Below are positions 1 through 9,908 of a DNA stretch of 32,500 bases, one piece after another (the stretch's first letter is position 1; every line of letters begins with the position of its first letter). Position numbers and translations under genes: made by a program. The DNA is taken from contig LUCW03000762.1 in the NCBI GenBank assembly GCA_001586965.3, positions 1 through 32,500 of the forward strand, in the 5' to 3' direction. The notes beneath the pieces are model-generated. The model did not search any database, had not been told where the DNA came from, and saw only the letters and a list, made by a program, of their open reading frames with translations. The DNA is from Sphaeroforma sirkka (lineage: Eukaryota > Opisthokonta > Ichthyosporea > Ichthyophonida).

Positions 1-48
1 CTGAGGAGGAGAACGTTGAATACAGTTATCTCGCGTATACTTACTACA
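1..48 (+). repeat. 3' end of the 5' LTR of element A
   Basis: The first 48 bases repeat the end of the LTR at 8532-8580, differing by one deleted base after the AACGTTGA stretch. The segment ends in ACTACA at 48. The rest of this LTR lies before the window. A primer-binding site should start just after 48, but the T-rich sequence there gives no recognisable tRNA complement. Confidence 0.85.
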
Positions 49-1941
49 TTTTTTTAACTTACCATAGAAGTTGTTAGTTTATTAGTAATTACAGAGAAAG
101 CTACAGAATATGAATTGGTCAGTAGCTGGCACATATTTTTTTGTTATAAAGTATAACAATTGAAGACAATGCAGACAGAGAGAATGTCGCATCAAATTAG
201 AACATTTAAGATTATCGAGACGATTTGGATTGGATGAACGATTTGGAATTGGATTAACGACGTGTGGACGACGAGGATGAAGAAAGAATCTACTAATACG
301 AGTGGAACCCGAAGAGCGAACATTCCAATCAAGCAGGAGAGAGTGCTCCAGGGTCAACAAGGAAAGTCTCACGACGATCAAATGACGAAATCAGACAATC
401 AGAAGTCAGAATCCACAGATAAGTAGTCATGTGAGTACAGGTAGGAAGGTTGTTTTCAGTGTGAGACAAGTACAAATCAATATTGCAAGCTAATGAGCTT
501 AAATTGTATTTAAGAAGTTGTTAGAAGAAAGTTCTTTAGGATCCACAGTAGGGTAATAGAGATGGGAGATGTACATGGTTGGTACCGACTCAGTTGAAGT
601 ACGATGACGCAAAGAATCAGCGGCATACTAGATTATTTTACAAAAGTTTTCAGGGAATGGGATATTAGGAAGCATACAGAGACACAAGTAAGCACCTGCT
701 TGAGTTGTAGGAGCATATCAAGGGTGGGGCGCACATAACACGAACGATGCAAGTAAATACAAAGGTTAAATTGTGAAAATGATATGCGAACACACACTCA
801 AATCACTAGAACTTCCAGATAAATCAGGTCAACGGAGGATCAACAGTATGCACAGAAGGTGTGGTTGACGGCAGCAGTTTAGGAGTGCAATAACGAGCAA
901 TCGTTCTTAGATCAAAAAGCATATTCCAACAACCGCAACAGCACATGACAAGGGACATCACGAGTAAGAAAGAGTAAAAGAGGAGCGATGAGGGAAGTTC
1001 CCAACAGGGTCCTGCGAATATATAGGCCGTCATTAGGCCGGGTAGAGCTGGCGAGGAGTAGAACAAGAAGTGGCTCCGACTAATGAGGGCACTCAACCAT
1101 ATGTTATTGTGGGATGAAGAGTAAGACAGCTGGTAGTGTTAGAGTATATAGACTATCCACACTACTTATGTTAGTGTAGGAAATAAAACAGTCACAAGGG
1201 AACCCACGAGTTCCTCGGAGATCGATGTCGAGACGTTATGTGTTTGAAGGATGAAATTTAATAGAAAATGGATATTTATATTCAGTACTCTATCAGTTCA
1301 TTCGCACACATTTCTGGTTCTCCATTGACAAACAACTCACCAACCATGTCCTACCCCGCCAAAGTCGTAGACAGCAACTCTCTTGAATCCTGAGCGCCGC
1401 AAGGAAGATGATATCGACCGACGTGGAACTAAACGTCGTCAGTCCCATACGGAACGCTCCGCTCCACTCTCAGGTCAGGCACTGGAGGGCAACAACAGAC
1501 ACATCTTGGGGCTCACATATTATTTCCGCGGACGACAAGCAGCCACCAACAGCAGAAACAAAATGGACCTGCACAATCTGACGAGGATGTCATATTCGAG
1601 GTGAGACCAAGGAAGTACCCAACCTGCGTGCGGACAGTAGTCAGACTTTTATTGGTGAACAGGTAGCCAGTGAAGGGCTGTCCCCTCGTTCGTCTCAGGA
1701 TACTCAGGGGCCTTATTTCCCAGTAATGACCCACCACGCCTCCCACCTAACAAGCGGAAGCGTCACCAGGAACCATACCAAACAACAAAGGAAACGGCAC
1801 GGGACAATCGTCAGCTCAGAAACTCACGGAGCTGATGATGACACAACAGCAGTCTCTTTGAAAAATACGAACAGAGGTTACAGCGCATAAACGCCGGACG
1901 AACTACAATAGGGCCGGCCGCTAAGGAGAGTTCATAGGGCT
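49..1941 (+). other. Long leader of element A, no convincing gene
   Basis: About 1.9 kb separates the 5' LTR from the first convincing gag frame. The first 1.3 kb is A-rich with no protein similarity I recognise. Between about 1346 and 1941 there are short basic, Arg/Gln-rich frames in the plus direction (for example from 1383) that could be a broken gag N-terminus, because element B also has an extra Arg/Ser-rich N-terminal gag segment. No promoter or splice signal stands out. Confidence 0.5.
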
Positions 1942-3597
1942 TTGACGCACACGAACAGGTACAGGCAGTACAGAGAGGACGAAGACAACCCTACCTTCCG
2001 AATTCAAGGCTGTGAGCGTCCGTTTTATGGACTTGGGTACAAATCACCAGGGTCAGAGGACAGTTCAACCGAGGAGGATGATACTCTGTCTGCCAGTGAG
2101 AACACACCAACTTTTCAAGAGTTCGCACATGAACAAGTATTAGCCAGACAGAATCCTCAAGGTAAGCAGGCGGTGAAGAATAGACAGGACCGATTAAGTA
2201 CGAACCTGCGCCAACAACAGCAACGTCAGTGGGGCGAGAAAGAAGCGCCCAGTGAATATGTACAGACACATAAACGACAAGAGAAGGAACAGCAGTGCAC
2301 TCCGCCCACACCGGCTAGTATCGAGAAAAGGCGGCAGGCGCTACACGCACGGATACTACAGTTAAGTGACGAGCTATGCCAAGCAATCGAGGAGAATAAC
2401 ACGGCTCGAGCTGAAGCTCTTCGGGGCGTGATTGAGACACTTCGAGCTACATTAGAGTCCCGACCGGTGAAGCGTCCCGTACCTTCACCACGTACGTGGC
2501 CTGATTGGCCGTCGAACAGATACTACCTACATGATATCATGGAACGGGACACAAGAAGGGCTCTCCTCGAGGCGTTCAAGAACGCACAAATCGCAGGGGC
2601 TGGACGAGACTTGGAACCTTACATGGTTTCACAAGGTACTATCTTACTTCAAGGCGGAAAAGTCAACGCTGGACTACATCCGCGACAACTCTGAACGGTT
2701 GAAGACATGCACACCTCAACTACAGATCGAACAGATCTGTTCGCACGAAAACACAAGCCACTGTCGATCCGCGTTTCGCAAGTTAGCCAAAGGGCCAAAG
2801 TCGGAACATGCACACTCCTCTTATGGAACAAATGACACAGCTCATGGAGAACCACAGGAGGGCACGTGAACGGTGCCAGACAGATGCCGACTTCCAACAG
2901 AATTTAGTGAACCACTGCATTTGTACAACTGTTAGAAGAAGCTCTCAACGGCCGTACGTATGAACGTGCTCTACAGTTGCATCCCAAATGGCAACTGATG
3001 GAACACACGAGCTTATACAGCTGTTGAGCCCTGACATTCAGGATGCACAGCAACGTACGGCAGCACGTTTCCAGGGTCTGCAAACAACCGCGAGGGCCCG
3101 ACGACCAATGGAAGTCACGACCACACCAATAGCCGCCCCAACCTACAGACGAGTAGACGACAAACGCAGGGTGGACTCAACGGCCCCAACCTACGGTACC
3201 AACGACTTGTGCGGGGTGCCAGGCACAGGCGCCACCAGGTGGTAGGCACATCCACGGTGTCACCATTTCAGGGCGTCGCAAGGCGGTGAGCGCAGAGGGT
3301 CGGGCAAGGCTATGCTACGACAACAACCGTCCTTTGAGGGACGTACAATCGGTACACAGACCGTCCACAACGTCAACCGCAGGACAGGGGCAGAATACAT
3401 CCCAGACTAGAGACGTAGTCACAATACGTCCGACGCCTCAAGTACAGGTGAATGCGATTACACAGGACGAAGACTTGGCTCCACCATCGGAAGCTACAGA
3501 GATTCATATCAACACGATCCTTTACGAAGACTTCGAGCACATGACGTCACCACCAAACCACACCTATGACATGTGGGAGTCGGTAGCCGATCATGCA
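1942..3597 (+). pseudogene. gag: Gag polyprotein of element A, frameshifted
   Basis: Gag would form the particle and bind the element RNA. The 250-residue first piece has an acidic N-terminus, a Gln-rich middle and a charged helical segment, then a PRTWPDWP motif that is also found in the gag of element B. The matching continuation jumps frame at about 2596-2599, a GGGG run: the next frame carries a LDETW motif, FHKVL and the DYIRDN motif, all with counterparts in B. Further breaks occur before 2988, where a segment containing LSPDIQ again matches B, and before 3286. From 3286 the frame is open to a TGA at 3598. I see no CCHC zinc knuckle. Identification rests on position and on similarity to B, not on a named gag family. 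Confidence 0.75.
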
Positions 3598-3600
3598 TGA
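3598..3600 (+). other. In-frame TGA at the gag-protease junction
   Basis: The frame open from 3286 ends at this TGA and continues in the same frame into the protease (GAG GTG AGG GTG onward, E-V-R-V-S). Element B has a TAG at the aligned position, also followed in frame by D-V-R-V-S. A stop at the same place in two diverged copies, with different stop codons, suggests a functional readthrough stop. That is inference. Confidence 0.55.
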
Positions 3601-4346
3601 GAGGTGAGGGTGTCTGAGTCGGATAGGAGCTTCATATTTGTTACCACGATTGGAGCAGTGATGGCAATACAAGACCCATTGCTGACGTCAGACAACCGAG
3701 TCTATATTCAAGTACAAATCAACGGACGTACGTTCAAAGCCTTGATAGACACGGGAGCAAATAGAAGTTGTATCTCACAGACATCCGCAGACCTCCTTGG
3801 CCGACCAATAACTCCGGCACCACCTGGGTCATTTATATATTTAGCTGACAAGGCGGTGCGAACTCCTCGACTGGGGACGACGGAAGTGGTACCTATAAGG
3901 TACGGTACCAGAATTATCGACGGTTCATTAGAATTGATGAACTTGCCGACGGGTATAGATGTTATAGTGGGGCAAGATATGTTGAAGGCTTGGGCCTATA
4001 CATAGGCGGTATCCAATCGCCACTTGCACCAATAGACCCCACAGAACTAGAAGAGCTCCTCGAACCCATACCACGCCGACAGGCACCTAACACGACGGAA
4101 CCCGTCGATGTACGCCAACGGTTGGCACAGGATTTGGAAGCCAATGCGAAAATTGCCGACAACGCGCGCTGTCGTCTGGAAGGGGGTGAGGTAACCATCC
4201 CAGTAACCCATGAACAAGCGTTGCAGATGCGGCGATCGGCGCGTAACTTCGTATCCGATCGATGGCTCCCTATGTGGATGAACAAGTGTGAAGAAGTGGT
4301 TGACGGATTTGGTGATCACGAAACGAACGACACCAACGACTGTTAA
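3601..4346 (+). pseudogene. Retropepsin-like protease and linker of element A
   Basis: The protease would cleave the polyprotein. The aspartic protease active site is DTGA at 3748-3759, within LIDTGANRS. A downstream VIVGQDML stretch matches the IVGxD flap/C-terminal pattern usual in retropepsins. The first frame ends at 4005, and the continuing protein (GLYIGGIQSP, shared with B) is in another frame from about 3990, so one indel lies near 3985-3990. The segment to 4346 is the protease-RT linker. It contains the CRLEGGEV motif seen also in element B and runs towards the RT. Confidence 0.85.
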
Positions 4347-5594
4347 TCTTCTCTCCTTGCGGTACCGACATTTGATGCGGAAGGCAACGTCAAGAAGGTA
4401 CGCGTGTGTTTAGACATGCGTGCCGTTAACGCGCTTATTCCTGGTGACCAGTTCCTGATCCCCAAGGTCAACGAACTCATATCTCGCCTCAAGAGTAAAG
4501 AAGTACTACACGACGCTGGACATATCGGCTGCATACCACAGGCTGCCCATCCATCCAGACTCACAATACTTATTTGGTTTTACACACGAACGTTATCAGT
4601 ACTCGTTCACATCAGCACCGTTCGGTCTTCATGTACTCACGCAGCAGTTTCAACGTACCTTGAGTACAATACTTGATGGCTTACCGGTTCACCACTATAT
4701 CGATGACATAGTTATCGCCAGTGACGATTATGACGAACACGTTAGGACGGTGCAGAAGGTGATACAACGCTTAACATACCACAGTTTTAAGCTTAACCCT
4801 GCCAAGTGCCACTTCGCTATCTCCGAAGTCATGATCCTAGGGAAGAAAGTATCGGCACAAGGCATTGACATTGACCATGAAAAGCAGGCCAAGCTGATCG
4901 ACTGGCCCACACCACAACGATACAAAAGATATAGCCTCGGCGTTGGGTTTAGCAAATTACCTCCACGAACATCTGCCTAATTTCGCGAACACGGTTGCAC
5001 CCTTGCGCGAATTTTGCAAACTCAAACCAAAGGAGTTGATAGGTGATCGTTGGGAGGAGAGACATGCACAGGCGTGGCAGGCAATGAAAGACGCAGTGGT
5101 GAATGCTGTGGCGTTACACTTTCCGGTCGACGGCATTCCTCTAAACTTGGAAACCGACGCTAGCGATTACGGTTTTAGGGGGAGCGCTATTCCAATGGGT
5201 CAACGGTAAGAAACATTACTTAATGTTCTTTAGTAAGACTCTGAACCATGCGCAACAGAACTACGCCACACCTATGAAGGAGTTACTGGCATTGGTATAT
5301 GGACTGACACATTTCAGGGAATACTTGGATGGGCAACGGTTTGCGGTCTTCACGGACCACAAGGCCCTTGTATATATGAACACACAGCTCAAGCTTAATC
5401 GATGCTTCAGAGATGGCATCATATCATCGCGCCATTCAACTTTACCATATCGCATATACCAGGAGAGTCAAATGTGCTCCCCGGACATGTTAAGTAGAGT
5501 ACACGAGGGGACAGCGGAACAGGACGAACTCGAAATAATGTATACCGACGGCTGGCAGTTATTCCCTAGTTACTTTGAACAAGCGCAACAACAC
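4347..5594 (+). pseudogene. pol: Reverse transcriptase and RNase H of element A
   Basis: RT copies the element RNA and RNase H removes the template. The RT motifs appear in order: C-L-D-M-R-A-V-N near 4404, the palm aspartate in the LDISAAYH-type motif near 4515, the APFGL region near 4615, and the catalytic YIDD at 4696-4707, followed by the KCHF and LGK segments. RNase H begins with ETDASDYG near 5151-5174 and continues with FFSKTL, KELLALVYGL and FTDHKAL from 5223. The frame changes near 4490, at AAAA (4924-4927) and at 5173-5182 (T and G runs), and again after 5390. Otherwise the sequence is well conserved against element B. Confidence 0.92.
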
Positions 5595-5948
5595 TTTGGA
5601 CCGAATGACATAGATGTATTTGCGGACCCAACCAACGCTCAGCTTCCTCGGTTCTGGACGAAGGATGATGGGGAAGGAGCGTTTGCCCACGACTGGTCGA
5701 TAGTCGATGGATGGATGAACCCGCCTTGGGGACAGATACACAGGATGTTACGCAAGATACGAGCCGACGGCGCACGGGCCACAGTATGTCTACCATGGGT
5801 ACCAAGAGCACCATGGTTCGACCTGTTCAAGCAGTTATTGCAGACAGAACCGGTGCTGGTACCACGGACACACACACGTTCCTCAAGTACGCTAAGTACG
5901 CATGTGGGAAGACACCATGGGGTCATACCGTAGTAGCACGGGTGGGTC
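5595..5948 (+). pseudogene. Dam-like DNA N6-adenine methyltransferase domain between RNase H and integrase
   Basis: After RNase H the frame from 5223 continues with a compact domain: IDVFADPTNAQ, then PRFWTKDD, a HDW, and the four-residue NPPW at 5718-5729, then an ATVCLPWVP strand and PWFDLF. NPPW fits motif IV, (D/N/S)PP(Y/F/W), of adenine-N6 methyltransferases, and the D-x-F/C-A...N...PRFWT pattern is that of phage-type Dam (PF05869) proteins. DIRS retroelements are known to carry a Dam-like domain after RNase H. The last strand (FLKYAKYACGKTPWG) is one frame over, with the break at an (AC)5 run at 5868-5877. Element B has the start of the same domain and is cut there. Whether this domain ever methylates DNA is unknown, and it could have been kept only as a structural fold. 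Confidence 0.72.
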
Positions 5949-7075
5949 CTCCCAATGGATTCAAACTGGACCCGCTGTTTTCACAGCGACTTGGTTTTGC
6001 AGAACCAAAGCATACAAAATATGTCATGTGCTTAGACACAGCGCGAGAAATCTCAGTGGCACTGGCAGATGCAGAGGGTCAACCGGCGTTTGCACAAGCG
6101 AGTCCGGCGGAGAAACAGCGTCGTACGCAACTCACGCAAGCGCAACACGAACAAGGACATCATGGGGCGGCGGACACAGTCCAACAACTTCGTCAGAACG
6201 GTCACGTTTGGCCAGGGGCACTTGAGTTAGCCACAGAAGTTAAGCGGCAATGTGGCACATGTTTGGGACAGGACACACTTCGTAAAGGTTTCCACCCGAT
6301 GATTAGCATCGATGCACGCTACCCGTGGGACCATATTCAAGTGGACTACATCCCGATGCCACTGGAGTCAGACTAAAAAGAACAATTATATTCTTCACGT
6401 CTTAGACATCGCCACAGGCTATTCTATCCTTCGAGCCACACCGGACAAGACAAAGGAAACCACGACACAGACACTCATAGAGATTTTTTGGCGAACATGG
6501 TTTCCCCACAAAATCAAAAACAGACATGGGGAAGGAGTTTCACCAACAAGTTAGTGGAGCTTCTGGTCCAGGAAGTGGGGATGACCTACATAAGGTGTCT
6601 CCACCATATCGACCCCAAGTGCTGGGCGCGGCAGAACGACGTCACAAGGAGATTACACGTTCTATTCGACAATGCTGTGAGGCAGTTCCCCTTCGATGGG
6701 ACGAACGCCTTCCGTTTACGATGCTATACCAGAACCTTCGGATATTCCCGTCGCCATAAGAGTGCACCGTTTAGCGTGTACTTTGGCCGCCGCCATGTTC
6801 CGTTCGCCGATTTCACGGACGAGTTACCGGATTCTCAGCCGATGACGAATGACACCTGGGCACAACGATTAGACCAGTTACAGGACACTATATTGCCGAC
6901 CCTCCACCACATTACCAAGAAGTATACAGGCTGGCTTACGACGACATTTGACCGCCTGCATGCTCACGACTTGGTACATTTCGACTGAAGGAGATGTGGT
7001 CATGGTACGATCAGAAGGCCGAACAACGAAGGCTATGCGGCCATTGTTTGGACCATATGTAGTCAAAAGCTAGAC
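5949..7075 (+). pseudogene. Integrase of element A (zinc domain, DDE core, GPY/F)
   Basis: Integrase inserts the cDNA into the genome. The H2C2 zinc domain runs from about 6146 to 6262: His in QHEQGHHG, then CGTC. The first catalytic Asp is in VDYIPMP near 6344. The frame shifts just before 6376, and IATGYSILRA follows in the next frame. The second catalytic Asp (D-M-G-K-E-F) is at 6523-6525 and the Glu (LGAAERRH) is near 6634, with two more frame changes between them. A YFGRRHVPF segment follows near 6779, and the chromovirus-type GPY/F module is visible as LFGPYVV ending near 7070. At least five indels interrupt the domain. Confidence 0.88.
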
Positions 7076-7106
7076 ACGAACCAACGCTACGAGTTAGCGA
7101 ACAAGG

Positions 7107-7430
7107 ATGGTTCCGCCCCACCAGAATTCAAGTTCCAAACCGGTACGGGTGGAACTCCTCCGTTTAGTGCATAGACGCACAGACCCACCAATTAACGAAG
7201 ACTTATGGACCGAAGGAGGGGTGGAGTTTCGCCATATTATCACACATCGTACGAATGATGAGACGGGGAAATTAGAATACCTGGTGAGATGGCGAGAAGG
7301 CGAACCAACGTGGGAAACAGCAGAAGCTTTTGATGATGCCAACGATATCGCGGCCTACCACAAAGCTTCTTGCAGACACGGACACGTAAGCGCCAACGTG
7401 CACAAGTCTAATACTTTATCTTCAATATAA
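7107..7430 (+). CDS. Chromodomain at the C-terminus of the element A integrase
   Basis: This 107-residue frame holds a chromodomain at about residues 39-87 (7221-7367): FRHIITHR, then LEYLVRWREGEPTWE, then a short helix ending DIAAYHK. The aromatic YLVRW and the PTWE turn are the usual chromodomain pattern. In chromoviruses this domain is fused to integrase and guides insertion towards marked chromatin. It follows the GPY/F module after a stop and frame change near 7070, so it is the tail of pol and not a separate gene. Confidence 0.88.
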   Translation: MVPPHQNSSSKPVRVELLRLVHRRTDPPINEDLWTEGGVEFRHIITHRTNDETGKLEYLVRWREGEPTWETAEAFDDANDIAAYHKASCRHGHVSANVHKSNTLSSI

Positions 7431-7439
7431 CTTTGTTCT

Positions 7440-7880
7440 CGGATATCGAGCTCAAGCTCTGGAGCATAAACCAGCAACTCTAGCTCCCGAGTATAAACCA
7501 GCCACTCGAGCTCTTGAGTATATAAAAAGCAGCGACTCTAGCTCCCGAGTATAAACCAGCAGCTCTAGCTGGCGAGTATAAACCAGCCTCTCGAGCTCTT
7601 GAGTATAAAAAAGCAGCGACTCTGGCTCCCGAGTATAAACCAGCAACTCTAGCTCCCGAGTATTAAACCAGCCTCTCGAGCTCTTGAGTATAAAAAGCAG
7701 CGACTCTAGCTCCCGAGTATAAACCAGCCTCTCGAGCTCTTGAGTAAAAAAGCAGCGACTCTAGCTCCCGAGTATAAACCAGCCACTGAGCTCGCGAGAA
7801 TAAACGGTTAGCACTCGAGCTCGCGAGGGAAAATCGTCAGCGGCTCAAGCTCGCGAGGTTAAATGAGCCACTCTTGCTTT
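7440..7880 (+). repeat. Tandem repeats of about 27 bp, each with a TATAAA, in element A
   Basis: About 15 imperfect units follow the chromodomain. The unit reads roughly CTCTAGCTCCCGAGTATAAA then CCAGC, with variants such as CTCGAGCTCTTGAGTATAAA. Most units keep GAGTATAAA or GAGTATAAAA, so a TATA-like word recurs a dozen or so times. Minus-strand frames through it are translations of the repeat and not genes. Confidence 0.85.
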
Positions 7881-8091
7881 GGAGTATAACACACTTGAAA
7901 TCAATCAAACAACTCCTTGGGCATTGTTTTGAAACAGCGGGTTAATGGTTTGCACGGTTTCTGCCACTGGCAGTTTTTCTCCGACACAAATACAGTCCTA
8001 TATTGTACTTGCCAAACTCCTATATGCTGACACAGATGAACAGTAGCTTCAAGATTCAAACACGACGGGTCGCTCGAGACGTACACATCGG
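7881..8091. other. Unique spacer between two repeat arrays in element A
   Basis: About 210 bases with no coding similarity and no repeat structure that I can see, located between the 27-bp and 33-bp arrays in the 3' untranslated part of element A. Confidence 0.5.
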
Positions 8092-8258
8092 GTCCTCTAG
8101 CTCTCTGAGGTAAAATGCCAGCACAATGCTCTAGCTCTCTGAGGATAAATGCCAGCACAATGCTCTAGCTCTCGAGGATAAATGCCAGCACAATGCTCTA
8201 GCTCTCGAGGATAAATGCCAGCACAATGCTCTAGCTCTCGAGGATAATGCCAGCACAT
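8092..8258 (+). repeat. Five tandem units of about 33 bp in element A
   Basis: The unit is about GCTCTAGCTCTCGAGGATAA followed by ATGCCAGCACAAT. The last three units are nearly identical, and the first two have CTCTGAGG in place of CTCGAGG. The array shares the CTCTAGCTC...GAG...ATAAA...CCAGC arrangement with the array at 7440-7880, so both come from one ancestral unit. Confidence 0.88.
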
Positions 8259-8322
8259 AAGGTACTATGCTATTCTTATCATCTCTGAAACTGGCACACT
8301 GCTTTGTTCAGTGCTTCAGTTT

Positions 8323-8331
8323 GGGGGGGGG
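8323..8331 (+). other. Polypurine tract of element A
   Basis: A run of nine G ends two bases before the TGTGG start of the 3' LTR. A purine run in this place primes plus-strand synthesis in LTR retrotransposons, and it fixes the element's orientation as plus. Confidence 0.8.
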
Positions 8332-8332
8332 T

Positions 8333-8580
8333 TGTGGTCAGAATACAAGTACTTATATTTATTTGATTATTTTAGGTTTATTACAAGTTTTACAGTTTAT
8401 CAGAATAATCTGATAAACTGGGTTTTAAGGTTTTGCTGGTTTTACAGCACATGACTAATGACTAATCATTTAAGAGTCAGTCATTTTAGGATTACTGTTT
8501 ATAATTACTAATAAATGAACAACGTCCCCTCCTGAGGAGGAGAACGTTGAGATACAGTTATCTCGCGTATACTTACTACA
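8333..8580 (+). repeat. 3' LTR of element A (248 bp)
   Basis: It starts TGTGGTCAGA and ends TTACTACA. Its end matches 1-48, and the whole unit recurs inverted at 23269-23518. It has a TATA-like TTATATTTATTT near 8353 and an AATAAA at 8510-8515. Two inverted repeats stand out: 12-bp perfect arms with a 4-base loop at 8393-8420, and an imperfect palindrome centred on CCTCCTGAGGAGG at 8521-8548. The right flank starts GACAT, but the matching left flank is outside the window. Confidence 0.92.
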
Positions 8581-9366
8581 GACATCGACATTATTCTCAC
8601 CCATAATCCGTTGCGTTTGCTCAAAGATATCTGGAAAAAGTTGCCAACATTCTGCATATAGTACCTCCGGGTCCTCAGTCTCAACAGTTCCCTCATGAAG
8701 CCTAGACCACGCGTCTGGTAGCACGTTCTTTATACCCGGGATGTGCGAGATAGTGAAATTGAAAGGCGCTATGATGTGATGCCATCGTTGTAGCATCGGA
8801 TTCAGCTATAGCTGTGTGTTCATATACACCAAAGCCTTGTGATCAGTCAACACTGAAAATCGTTGACCTTCGAGATGATCCCGGAAGTGTGTGAGACCAT
8901 ATACCAAGGCCAATAATTCCTTCATAGGTGTTGCGTAATTGCGCTGTGCTGCGTTGAGGGTCTTGCTGAAGAACATTAGGTATTGCTTCTTCCCTTCTAT
9001 GGTCTGGAACAATGCACCTCCAATACCGTAGTCGCTTGCATCCGTTTCGAGTTGTAAAGGTACTTCGTCGACGGAAAATTTCAACACTACTGCCTCAACT
9101 ATGGTTTGCTTCATGGCATCCCACGCTTGCTGGTGTCTCTGTTCCCACCTGTCTCCAATGATTTCCTTAGGCCTCAGTCTTACGAATTCCCGGAGTGGGG
9201 CAACTACCTCTGCAAAGTTTGGTAGGTGCTCGTGAAGAAAGTTGGCTAATCCCAAGACCGATGCAATGTCTTTGTACTTCTTCGGGGTTGGCCAGTCAAT
9301 GAGCTTGGCCTGCTTTTCATGGCAAATATCAATTCCGGCCTTCGATACTCGCTTCCCTAGGATCAT
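8581..9366 (-). pseudogene. pol: RT connection, RNase H and start of the Dam-like domain of element B
   Basis: The frame from 9366 gives MILGKRVS, the connection region (LGLANFLHEHLPNF), ETDASDYGIGGALFQ at the RNase H start, KELLALVYGL and FTDHKAL. After a small break near 8800 it continues with HHIIAPFNF, SHIPGIKNVLPDAWSR (the usual end of RNase H) and the CWQLF...NNVDV lead-in to the methyltransferase domain. It then ends against the LTR of A at 8580/8581. The domain order agrees with element A. Confidence 0.9.
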
Positions 9367-9908
9367 GACTTCTTAGACTGCAAAATGACATTTTGAAGGG
9401 TTTAGCTTGAAACTGTGGTACGTCAGCCGCCGAATGACCTCTTTCACTACTCGTACGTGTTCCTCGTAGTCATCTGTAGCTATTACGATGTCGTCCAAGT
9501 AGTGGTATGTCGGAAGTCCTTGCAATATCACACTCAGTGTATGTGTAGTCCAAATGGCGCTGATGTAAAAGAATACTGGCTCTTGCCATGTGTGAAACTG
9601 AATAGATACTGAGAATCAGGGTGAATTGGGAGTCAATGGTACGCTGCGGTTAGATCCAATGTCGTGTAATATCTCTTCCCTTTGATGTTACCAATGATGT
9701 CGTTGATACGGGGAATAATGAACTGATCCGCCGGTATTAATGCATTCACCGCTCTGAGGTCCAAACACACTCACACTTTATTTAGTTCTCCAGATTGAGT
9801 ATACTCTGGCACGGCGAGCAAGGATAAGTTGACGGAAGCGGCTGTATCCCCTTGAACTATGACCAAATCTTAAATCCACTTCTGCACCTGTCTATCTACC
9901 CATGGTAT
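9367..9908 (-). pseudogene. pol: Reverse transcriptase palm of element B, decayed
   Basis: Translation of the minus strand shows CLDLRAVNALIPADQF near 9770-9720, a YYTTLD motif near 9665, and the catalytic YLDD (complement of 9490-9501) followed by IVIATDDYEEHV. Between these the sequence around 9540-9660 is shorter and more divergent than in A, and a stop precedes the MILGK segment. The active-site residues remain but the frame is broken. Confidence 0.85.

Larger units (their letters stand above)
1..8580 (+). mobile_element. Ty3/gypsy chromovirus, element A (5' LTR cut by window start)
   Basis: This is an LTR retrotransposon with gag, aspartic protease, RT, RNase H, a Dam-like methyltransferase domain, integrase and chromodomain in that order, which is the Ty3/gypsy (Metaviridae) layout. 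The last 48 bases of the 5' LTR (1-48) match the last 49 bases of the 3' LTR (8333-8580) apart from one missing base, so insertion looks recent. The LTR starts TGTGG and ends CTACA, and a G9 polypurine tract precedes the 3' copy. The element lies inside a related element on the minus strand, whose reading frame stops abruptly at 8581. Coding parts are in several frames because of small indels, so this copy as written cannot make a full polyprotein. Confidence 0.92.

Noticed and set aside
824..1096. Minus-strand ORF in the leader of element A
   Set aside because: Low-information sequence with no recognisable motif, on the antisense strand of the element.
7452..7646. Minus-strand ORF with repeated LVYTRELE words
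   Set aside because: It is the translation of the 27-bp tandem repeat.
8333..8580. This LTR as the 3' LTR of the minus-strand element B
   Set aside because: The matching end at 1-48 is in the same direction, the G9 polypurine tract lies on the plus-strand side, and B's frame stops in mid-domain, so the LTR belongs to A.
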